NCBI GenBank assembly: GCA_025351985.1
Contig: JANXUW010000025.1
Span: 1-7,988 of the forward strand
Length of the DNA stretch: 7,988 bases
Direction: 5' to 3'
Source: Pseudolysobacter sp.
GTDB lineage: Bacteria; Pseudomonadota; Gammaproteobacteria; Xanthomonadales; Rhodanobacteraceae
Shown: piece by piece, positions 1 to 6,257 of the stretch
Position numbering within the stretch: position 1 is the first letter of the stretch
Layout of the letters: each line of letters starts with the position of its first letter
The notes under the pieces: model-generated
The model's database searches: none
Told to the model about the DNA's origin: nothing
The model's input: only the letters and a program-made list of their open reading frames with translations
Translations under genes and position numbers: made by a program

Positions 1-157
1 ACAAGCCACACGCGAAATACCGCCATGCGTGGATGCGCTGCATTAACTCGACTCGTCCTGAATCTCGCGGCCATTCTTTTATCCAAGCTCAATATTCATC
101 GCGTTCGGCGCCATTCTTGACCTACGTCTAATTGACGCGGCATAGCTATTGCATGGG

Positions 158-177
158 AGTGTGATCAGGTTCACGCT
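158..177. promoter_or_regulatory. CRP/Clp-type binding palindrome
   Basis: The core 160-175 reads TGTGA, six bases, then TCACG, which is 9 of 10 matches to the CRP-family consensus TGTGA-N6-TCACA. Adding the outer bases gives arms AGTGTGA (158-164) and TCACGCT (171-177), which pair at six of seven positions. In xanthomonads the CRP homologue Clp controls many secreted enzymes and surface proteins, which fits the exported product downstream. The centre lies about 115 bases before the ATG at 283. Since no clear promoter is visible, I cannot say whether it activates or represses. Confidence 0.5.
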
Positions 178-181
178 TGGC

Positions 182-192
182 GATTAGAGTGA
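182..192 (+). repeat. 11-base sequence shared upstream of both exported-protein genes, copy 1
   Basis: GATTAGAGTGA occurs here, 90 bases before the first gene's ATG, and again at 6241-6251, six bases before the second gene's ATG. The flanks do not match. TAGAGT within it (185-190) could serve as a poor -10 element, with 4 of 6 matches to TATAAT, but no good -35 stands 16-18 bases upstream. Its role is unknown. Confidence 0.45.
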
Positions 193-272
193 ACAGAATC
201 GCACCATTCACGCCGTCTTGTCGCGTGTGGCACGAATATTCGGGCGTTTCAAGTGTATCGGGTATCTATCAT

Positions 273-278
273 GGAGAG
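273..278 (+). promoter_or_regulatory. Ribosome binding site that decides the start at 283
   Basis: GGAGAG ends a few bases before the ATG at 283; the GGAG core is followed by a six-base spacer. The in-frame alternatives GTG 253 and ATG 271 have no purine-rich stretch in front. Starting at 283 also places the Arg/Lys-rich n-region of the signal peptide at the very N-terminus. Confidence 0.7.
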
Positions 279-282
279 AGCA

Positions 283-3200
283 ATGAAATCGCTGATTCGT
301 TCAAAGCGTCATTTTTCACTGTGTCTGTTAGTTGTCAGCGGGATTTTTGCCGCAAATGGTCAGGCAGAGACAATTAACGTCGCTCCGCTGCATAGCCGCG
401 AAGTAGGCCCTTACGTGGCGACACAGATCACTCCCGCGCCCGCTGGCGGATGGCAATCCAGCGACGATCGGCTGCTGAATGCCTCGATCAACGGTCAGGG
501 TGGCTGGCAAAGCATCGACTCGCCGACGCGTATCGACGAAGAAATCGCCGCCGGCATCGCGCACAGCGGTGGCCACTCGTGGCGTGTCTCGAACTGGTTC
601 CACAGCGGTTACGTCAATGAGATCCTGAGCCCGCAGTTCGGCTCGGTCGGTGAGACATCCGCAATCAATCACGATGGTGCTGGCGCGACAACGCAGACCG
701 CATTATCGAATCACGTGGTCTACGATTTCTGGTTCCGCAGCGCCGCCCCCGACGACGCGCATCCCGAGCCGGGCAGCGCGGTTTCGACCACGATCAGCGA
801 TGCTCCCGGCAATCGCATGACTTATCTCGGCATGTTCGATGAGGCCGCCGGCCCCGGTGGACCCGCCGGCAATGGCTGTCCGACCAGCAACGGTTGTTTT
901 CATGTCGATGCGGCCGAAGTAGTTTCCGGCAACGACGCCGCCGGCGATGGCGACGCCAGTTTTGTCGACCATTATTCGCCGGCCTTGACTCGCGGCGTGT
1001 GGTATCGCGCGCACATCGATGCCACGTTCGTGAACGGCCCGGGTGCCGTCACGAGCGATCCGGCCTTGTGTCCCGCAGCCACGGTTTGCCACACCGGCAA
1101 CGACCAGATTCATTATCAAATCTTCGATGCCAGCGGCAATGTCGTGTTCGACACTGGTGCTATCGGCTCGTGGGAAGCTGCGTATTTCGATGGTCGTTAC
1201 GGCAACACCCCAGGCACGATTGTCGCGAGCGATTACGCTGGCTTTCGCATCTCCGGCAATGCCGATGGCGGAGGTCAGCAACCGTTTGGCACCAACTCGG
1301 TGACGAACCGCCCGCACGGCGTCTACATCGATGATTTGAGTGTGCTGCCCGCGGCCGGCAGCAGCATCAAGACCAGTTTCGATTTCGATCGGTATGTCGC
1401 CACGAGCGGCACCGACAGCGGTGCGTGTAACGTGCAGGCATCGCCGTGCAAGACGATCACCTACGCGGTTGCGCAAGCGAATGCCTACGACACGATTCAT
1501 ATCGCCGCTGGTACGTATGCCGAGAACAGCGGTGCGGGCCAGAATCTGGTCATCAACAAGCCGGTGGCGATCGAAGGTGCGCAGAGCGGCATCGACGCGC
1601 GCACGCGCAACGTCGGTGATCTCGCCGAAACCATTCTGGTTCCCGCCGTAATCGATTCCAGCCTCACGCTCGGTTCGCTCTACAGCAGCGCAGTAGTCAC
1701 GATTGCCTCCGATGGCGTATCGCTCGATGGCCTGATCGTCGATGGCGACAATCCGAGTCTGAATTCTTCCGCGGGCGGCAATCCGCTCAATTTGAACGGC
1801 GCCAATCCCGATGCCGCAGCGGGCTTGTTCGCCAGCGGCAGCGGCATCACGGTGCAGAACGTGGTGCTGCGCAATGTGCCGGGTGCCGGTGTTTATGCGT
1901 ATATGGATTCAGGCGTTGGCGGTGACAATCGATTCCAGTTGAACCGTTTCACCAATATCACCAATCCTTCGACGTGGGGGCTTGGCATCTACGCCGGCGA
2001 CAACTTCTATGCGCAGATCAGCGACAACCTGATGGATCAGGTGCGCGTCGGTTTGCAGATCGAAAACAACAGCTCGGCGAATACCGGACTGCAGGCGCCG
2101 GCGGTGTTGCGCAATGAAATCCACGCCACGCGCACCGGCATTTTCCACAACCTGTTTTACGGTTCGGCCAGCACCTACACCTATGCCGATAACACGCTGA
2201 TTGCAGCGCTGAACGCCACGCAGACCGGGCAATGGAACGGCATGCAGATCGAATCGATGCAAAGCGCCCAAACCGTCGTGATCAACAACAATCACATCGA
2301 CGGCAGTGCGCTCGCCAACACACGCATACGTGCCGGTTACGTGCTCAACAATTGGACCAGCACACTGAGTGCGACCACCGTGATAAATGGCGGCACCGTC
2401 AGCAATGTCGATGCGGGTGTGCTCGCCACCGATGCGACCAACTACACCGGCCCGGTGAACGGCGCGCTGGTGCAGAACATCGCCTTCAGCAACATCACGC
2501 TCGGCGCGATTTACGTCGAGGACACCAACGAAGTTGCCGGCTCGCCGGTCATCAGCATCGGCACCGGCAATACGTTCAGCGGCGTGAATTACAAACTCGC
2601 CTTGTCCGGTGCCGCGGCCGGCGCCAGCTTCAGCGGCATCAGCGGTATCGATTCGGTGCTGGTGCGCGCCGCCAGGAGTTTTCTGCTGGGAAGAACCAAT
2701 AGTGGCGCGACCGATCCTTGCCACCTCGCACAATGTACCGTCAGCAACACCGTCATCAACTCAGGCATTGCCGCTGTGACGCCAGGCGGCACGGTGTTCA
2801 TCGAGCAAGGTACGTTCGACCAGATGCCGACGCTCGGCGCCACGAAAAATGGCGTGCGTCTGACGGCAGTCGATAACAACAATCCGCCAACCCTGACACG
2901 TCTGAGCGGCGGACCGAATCAACCGGTGCTGGTCGTCAATGGTGCCAAAAACGTGACCATCGATCATTTGCGTATCGCCGTGGACAAGAAATACGCCGCC
3001 GAGGGCATTCTCGCCAACGGTGCGATCGACGGTTTGAATATCCACGATAACCAGATCGTGCAGACCGCCAGTTCCACCTCGGGTGTCGCCAGCTACAAGT
3101 ATACAAATGGAATTTCGATCAATATCGATCCGGGCCACAACTCGCTGGGCCTGTCGCAGTCTGATGGTCAGAACGTCACGATCAGCGACAATACGATCAG

Positions 3201-6171
3201 CGCCAGCACCACGCCGAATGCGACCGCGTTCCGCGCCGGTATCGCGATGGATCGTGGCATCGGCACGATCACCGGCAATACCAGCGTCGGCTTGAATCAT
3301 GATGCGATCGTGCGTTTCGCCAACACGGTTGTCGGCGGACCGACAGCGCTGCTGATCAGCGGTAATGCGTTCAATGGCGGTGGCCTTGAGTTTGATGCGC
3401 CGAACCTCGGTGTCGCGCCGATCACGATCAGCAACAATGTCATTACCGCATCGCCAGGCTCGGCTGCGCTGAATTTGACACAGACCCAGCTCGAAGCCGA
3501 TATCTCGGTGTTGCGCCTGATCGACAATTCGCAAAGCGTGCCGGTCGCAGTCAGCAACAATCAGCTGCTCGGATATGCCAAGGGCTATCGCGGCGCGACT
3601 GTGGAAAATTTCCCGCAGGCCACGTTTACCGGCAACACGTTCACGCCGCTCGCCGGCGCGACCGATTTCGTCAGCCTGGTCGTGAGCAACAAGAACATCA
3701 ACCAGAATACGCCGCCGCAAGCGCCGTACCCGATGTCGATCACGGTGTTGCGCAATAGCTTCAACGGCAGCGGTGTGAATGGCGCAGGGCGCGCAGCCGA
3801 ATTCATCGATGACAACGATGCCAATGGCACCGCCGCATTCGGTGCGTTGTTGTTCGGCAGCAGCCAGGCCGCCGATGCCAATCTGTTCGATCCGGCGCAC
3901 CAGTTTTACTTCAACCTGATCAACCAGCATTGCGATACCAACCTCAACGTCGTCGGCACGTGGCCGGGTGGCGTCGCGCCGTTGTGTGCCTTCCTTGATT
4001 ACAACGATGTCAACGCGCCCGGTGGCCTTGCCAATACGCAAGTGCGTCCGTTCCGCGCGAATGTGCAAGCCGCGAACAATCAGTTCGGCGGCGTGGTACC
4101 GGCGGCGATGGATGTAACACAACGAGCCGCGTTGTTCGCGCGCACCTACGACGTCAACGACAACGCCGCACTCGGCCTCGTCAATTATGGCCTTGGTGCC
4201 GGCGTTGTACTCAAGCTCGATGGTCCGCTGACGAATGTGCAGGCGAGTGTGCCGACCGTGTTCACGGGCGAAGTGGCGAATGCCGGGCCGGCCTTGAGCG
4301 AGAATTCCGTCGTGCATCTGGCGATCAGCAGTGATCGCGCTGGTGGCATTCAAGCCGGTGACATCACCGCCGAGTATTACGATACGAGCAGCAGCAGCTA
4401 CCAGCCGTTGTCGCTGACCTTGAGTGGCGGTGCACTGGTCGTGGATTACGGCCCGGTCGGTGGTTTTGCAATCCCCCAGGGTTACGATCTGACAACGCCG
4501 TTCCGCTACACCTTCAATTACGCCAACGGTGCTGGCGGCACCAATTACACCGCCGCCGGCAGCGTGGTCGGCGTCAGCACGCACACGGTTTATGCGGTGG
4601 ATAGTCACAGCACCAACGTCGTGCAGACAGCGAGCAGAATCGCGCTGACCCTGGCCGGCCCGCAAACGGCGAGTGTCGCCACGGCAGTCACCGGCTACAA
4701 CGCGCGCATCCTCAACGCCGGTGGTGCGACGACGGAAAATACGCTGGTGCATTTTGTCGTCAGTCGCAGCGGCGGCATCGGTGCGAGCGATCTGGTGGTG
4801 CAGTATTTCGATGGCAGCGTTTACCAATCGATTCCGCTCGTACTGTGCAACGGCAACACGCAGCTTTGCGGTACGTTTGGTCCGCCAGCGGGTTTCCCGA
4901 TCGGTGTGGGCTACGACGCCACCACGGCGCTGCGGGTGAACTATGCAAAATCGGGTGCGTTCCAGATCGTCGCGACGGTAGACGGCGTGAGCAGCACCAA
5001 CTACGCCACGGCATCGCTGCTGATCAACGTCAATGCCGGCCCTGCGACGAACATTGCCGCGTTTGGCCCGATCAGTTTCACGGGTATTGCCGGCGCTGCG
5101 CTGGCCACTTCGCCTGCAGTGATCGTGACCGACGCAGGCGGCAATCCGGTGTCGGGCGTGACTGTCACCTTTGCCACCGGCAGCAATTCGGGTTCGGTCA
5201 CCGGCGCTACGCAAATTACCAATGCGAGCGGCATCGCCAGTGTCGGTGCGTGGACGTTGTCCGCCGATCCGAACGCCAGCGATACGTTGAGTGCCAGCGC
5301 CACCGGTTTGAGTGGCAGCCCGGTCGGGTTTGCCGCCACCGGAGCCGCGCAGTACAGCCTGGCGATTTCGGTCGCACCGAGCCGTCAGTATGTGCAGTAC
5401 GGTCACACGCTTGATTACGTCATCGCGATAACCAACAACGGCCCATCGAATGCCAGCAACGTGACGGTGCAGAACACATTGCCAGCAGCATTGGCGAGCA
5501 TCGGCACGAGCTGGTTTTGCATCGGCAGCAACCAGGTAAATTGCAGCAGCGGAACCGGTGCGATCAGCGACACGATCGTCAGCTTGCCCGCTGGTGGCAG
5601 TGCGACCTACGTCTTGTCGAGCACGGTATCGACCGATCCGAATCTGCCGACCGATCAGATCGTCAACTCGGTCATGGTCAACGCGCAGTACAACATCGGC
5701 GGCGCAAATACCACCGTCGCCGCGGCCACGGTGCAGATCGTGATCTTCCGCAATGGCTTGGAGGCCGGCGGCGACGGTGCGCTGAACGGCGCTGGCGCGT
5801 TCGAAGCGGCCGGCACGCTGGATGATGCAGCGACCTTGAACCTCAATGCGCCGCAAGCCGCATCGGTGAGCGCGATACCAGCCACGTGGTTCAAGGCGAC
5901 CGATGCATCGGGTCGCGACACGTTCCGCGTCGAGATCGTGCAGCTCGAAGGCACGCTGCAAATGCGTGTGGTCAGCATCGCGGCGAATGGCGAAGAAAGC
6001 CGCAGCGTATGGAGCGATCTCGCCAGCAGCGTCACGCATCTCGCGTTGGCGCTGAGCAGCGGCAAGCCGACGCAGCCGATTGAGGCGATGCTGGTCGGCG
6101 GTTCGACCGATCTCGCAATGCCGTTGCCGACGTGGGCGAAATTGCCGCTGACGTTGTTTGTGCGTCAGTAA
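283..6171 (+). CDS. Giant exported right-handed beta-helix protein with Ig-like, Big-1-like and DUF11-like domains
   Basis: This 1962-residue protein is predicted to be secreted or surface-exposed. Residues 1-28 form a signal peptide: basic start, hydrophobic core, likely cleavage after GQA. Residues about 56-357 resemble a concanavalin/LamG-like lectin fold ending in GVYIDDLSV. Two beta-helix regions follow (about 370-790 and 796-1300), rich in Asn/Gly turns such as ISNN and ISDN, each opening with a similar Cys-paired lead-in. Next come two related Ig-like repeats (1308-1448, 1449-1586), a Big-1-like domain (about 1584-1687) with the typical VTDAGGNPVSGVTVTF stretch, and a DUF11-like domain (about 1689-1820) with ITNNGPSNASNV. 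IFRNGLE stands at 1821-1827, followed by about 135 unrecognised residues. I saw no pectate lyase or other catalytic motif. Beta-helix plus Big-1/DUF11 architecture is typical of adhesins and polysaccharide-binding proteins, so that role is an inference. The domain calls are by eye; export is the surest claim. Confidence 0.85.
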   Translation: MKSLIRSKRHFSLCLLVVSGIFAANGQAETINVAPLHSREVGPYVATQITPAPAGGWQSSDDRLLNASINGQGGWQSIDSPTRIDEEIAAGIAHSGGHSWRVSNWFHSGYVNEILSPQFGSVGETSAINHDGAGATTQTALSNHVVYDFWFRSAAPDDAHPEPGSAVSTTISDAPGNRMTYLGMFDEAAGPGGPAGNGCPTSNGCFHVDAAEVVSGNDAAGDGDASFVDHYSPALTRGVWYRAHIDATFVNGPGAVTSDPALCPAATVCHTGNDQIHYQIFDASGNVVFDTGAIGSWEAAYFDGRYGNTPGTIVASDYAGFRISGNADGGGQQPFGTNSVTNRPHGVYIDDLSVLPAAGSSIKTSFDFDRYVATSGTDSGACNVQASPCKTITYAVAQANAYDTIHIAAGTYAENSGAGQNLVINKPVAIEGAQSGIDARTRNVGDLAETILVPAVIDSSLTLGSLYSSAVVTIASDGVSLDGLIVDGDNPSLNSSAGGNPLNLNGANPDAAAGLFASGSGITVQNVVLRNVPGAGVYAYMDSGVGGDNRFQLNRFTNITNPSTWGLGIYAGDNFYAQISDNLMDQVRVGLQIENNSSANTGLQAPAVLRNEIHATRTGIFHNLFYGSASTYTYADNTLIAALNATQTGQWNGMQIESMQSAQTVVINNNHIDGSALANTRIRAGYVLNNWTSTLSATTVINGGTVSNVDAGVLATDATNYTGPVNGALVQNIAFSNITLGAIYVEDTNEVAGSPVISIGTGNTFSGVNYKLALSGAAAGASFSGISGIDSVLVRAARSFLLGRTNSGATDPCHLAQCTVSNTVINSGIAAVTPGGTVFIEQGTFDQMPTLGATKNGVRLTAVDNNNPPTLTRLSGGPNQPVLVVNGAKNVTIDHLRIAVDKKYAAEGILANGAIDGLNIHDNQIVQTASSTSGVASYKYTNGISINIDPGHNSLGLSQSDGQNVTISDNTISASTTPNATAFRAGIAMDRGIGTITGNTSVGLNHDAIVRFANTVVGGPTALLISGNAFNGGGLEFDAPNLGVAPITISNNVITASPGSAALNLTQTQLEADISVLRLIDNSQSVPVAVSNNQLLGYAKGYRGATVENFPQATFTGNTFTPLAGATDFVSLVVSNKNINQNTPPQAPYPMSITVLRNSFNGSGVNGAGRAAEFIDDNDANGTAAFGALLFGSSQAADANLFDPAHQFYFNLINQHCDTNLNVVGTWPGGVAPLCAFLDYNDVNAPGGLANTQVRPFRANVQAANNQFGGVVPAAMDVTQRAALFARTYDVNDNAALGLVNYGLGAGVVLKLDGPLTNVQASVPTVFTGEVANAGPALSENSVVHLAISSDRAGGIQAGDITAEYYDTSSSSYQPLSLTLSGGALVVDYGPVGGFAIPQGYDLTTPFRYTFNYANGAGGTNYTAAGSVVGVSTHTVYAVDSHSTNVVQTASRIALTLAGPQTASVATAVTGYNARILNAGGATTENTLVHFVVSRSGGIGASDLVVQYFDGSVYQSIPLVLCNGNTQLCGTFGPPAGFPIGVGYDATTALRVNYAKSGAFQIVATVDGVSSTNYATASLLINVNAGPATNIAAFGPISFTGIAGAALATSPAVIVTDAGGNPVSGVTVTFATGSNSGSVTGATQITNASGIASVGAWTLSADPNASDTLSASATGLSGSPVGFAATGAAQYSLAISVAPSRQYVQYGHTLDYVIAITNNGPSNASNVTVQNTLPAALASIGTSWFCIGSNQVNCSSGTGAISDTIVSLPAGGSATYVLSSTVSTDPNLPTDQIVNSVMVNAQYNIGGANTTVAAATVQIVIFRNGLEAGGDGALNGAGAFEAAGTLDDAATLNLNAPQAASVSAIPATWFKATDASGRDTFRVEIVQLEGTLQMRVVSIAANGEESRSVWSDLASSVTHLALALSSGKPTQPIEAMLVGGSTDLAMPLPTWAKLPLTLFVRQ
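1390..2826 (+). repeat. Duplicated lead-in module starting each beta-helix
   Basis: The two copies lie at about 1390-1524 (residues 370-414) and 2668-2826 (residues 796-848); the entry spans both. Each has a Ser/Gly/Thr/Asp stretch, a close Cys pair (C382/C389 and C813/C818), a hydrophobic stretch that looks helical, then D/G-T-I/V-x-I followed by G-T-Y/F (410-412 and 843-845). In beta-helix proteins such a segment usually caps the N-terminal end of the solenoid, so two separate solenoids in one chain are inferred. Sequence identity is low, so the duplication is old or convergent. Confidence 0.5.
4204..5040 (+). repeat. Two tandem Ig-like repeats within the giant protein
   Basis: Repeat A (4204-4626, residues 1308-1448) and repeat B (4627-5040, residues 1449-1586) share an ordered pattern: SEN/TEN, V-H-x-x-x-S, GGI-x-A-x-D, Y-Y/F-D, Y-Q, Y/F-GP-x-x-GF-x-I, GYD-x-TT and finally NYA. 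Repeat B has a Cys pair (C1522/C1529) that repeat A lacks. The pattern suggests a duplicated beta-sandwich of about 140 residues. I do not recognise the named family. These probably act as spacers between the solenoid and the C-terminal domains. Confidence 0.7.
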
Positions 6172-6179
6172 AGGGATCA

Positions 6180-6214
6180 GGACGTCACGGCTGCGTTCGG
6201 CAGCCGTGATGTCC
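6180..6214 (+). terminator. Strong intergenic hairpin without T-tract
   Basis: Arms 6180-6194 and 6200-6214 pair over 15 bp with a single G-T wobble (6184/6210) and a five-base GTTCG loop. It begins eight bases after the TAA of the giant gene. CCACCACGTG follows rather than a run of T, so it is not a canonical intrinsic terminator. It could protect the 3' end of the long mRNA, attenuate read-through into the next gene, or terminate with a helper factor. The structure is certain; the function is inferred. Confidence 0.5.
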
Positions 6215-6240
6215 CACCACGTGTATCGCATCCGGTGATG

Positions 6241-6251
6241 GATTAGAGTGA
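6241..6251 (+). repeat. 11-base sequence shared upstream of both exported-protein genes, copy 2
   Basis: GATTAGAGTGA is identical to 182-192. Here it ends six bases before the ATG at 6258. Its GAGTGA part may act as a weak ribosome binding site, or TAGAGT (6244-6249) as a -10 element giving a nearly leaderless message. No clear -35 is present, and I cannot decide between these. Confidence 0.45.
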
Positions 6252-6257
6252 TCGCCC

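Larger units (their letters stand above)
1..282. other. Non-coding leader region upstream of the giant exported protein gene
   Basis: I see no convincing gene here. A forward frame is open from the left edge to a TGA at 118-120 but shows no recognisable protein. A reverse ATG at 74-72 runs off the left edge with little upstream support. The clearest signal is the CRP/Clp-type palindrome at 158-177. TTGACC at 117-122 could be a -35 element, but only a poor -10 (around CATAGCTATT, 141-150) follows it. An 11-base sequence at 182-192 recurs just upstream of the second gene. Confidence 0.6.

Noticed and set aside
1..74. Possible divergent gene starting at a minus-strand ATG (74-72) and running off the left edge
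   Set aside because: Only about 24 codons are visible, no clear ribosome binding site precedes it, and the peptide shows nothing recognisable. It cannot be supported from this window.
1..120. Forward frame open from the left edge to TGA at 118-120, possibly the 3' end of an upstream gene
   Set aside because: Forty codons without a stop are easily met by chance in GC-rich DNA, and the translation has no domain-like pattern.
177..377. A 66-codon forward frame overlapping the start of the giant gene
   Set aside because: It starts with TTG, has no ribosome binding site, overlaps the signal-peptide region in another frame and has no recognisable features.
703..2733. Further long minus-strand frames (703-1500 and 1909-2733)
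   Set aside because: They have the same cause as the 1156-codon frame, low-complexity products and no ribosome binding sites. The sense strand has a signal peptide and recognisable domains.
1390..4180. Pectate lyase or other polysaccharide lyase activity in the beta-helix regions
   Set aside because: The fold is shared by many non-enzymatic adhesins, and no recognisable catalytic Asp/Arg/Lys cluster motif of a named lyase family was seen.
4384..4396. AGC-rich microsatellite as a possible phase-variable tract
   Set aside because: It is only a few AGC units, in frame and encoding a short Ser run, so a change in copy number would not shift the frame.
2761..6231. Antisense open frame of 1156 codons on the minus strand
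   Set aside because: It is codon-on-codon opposite the giant gene, so its stops correspond to sense TTA, CTA and TCA codons, which this G/C-biased gene avoids; it ends precisely at the sense Ser codon TCA at 2761. The product is Arg/Ala/His-rich with no domain, as expected for a shadow.
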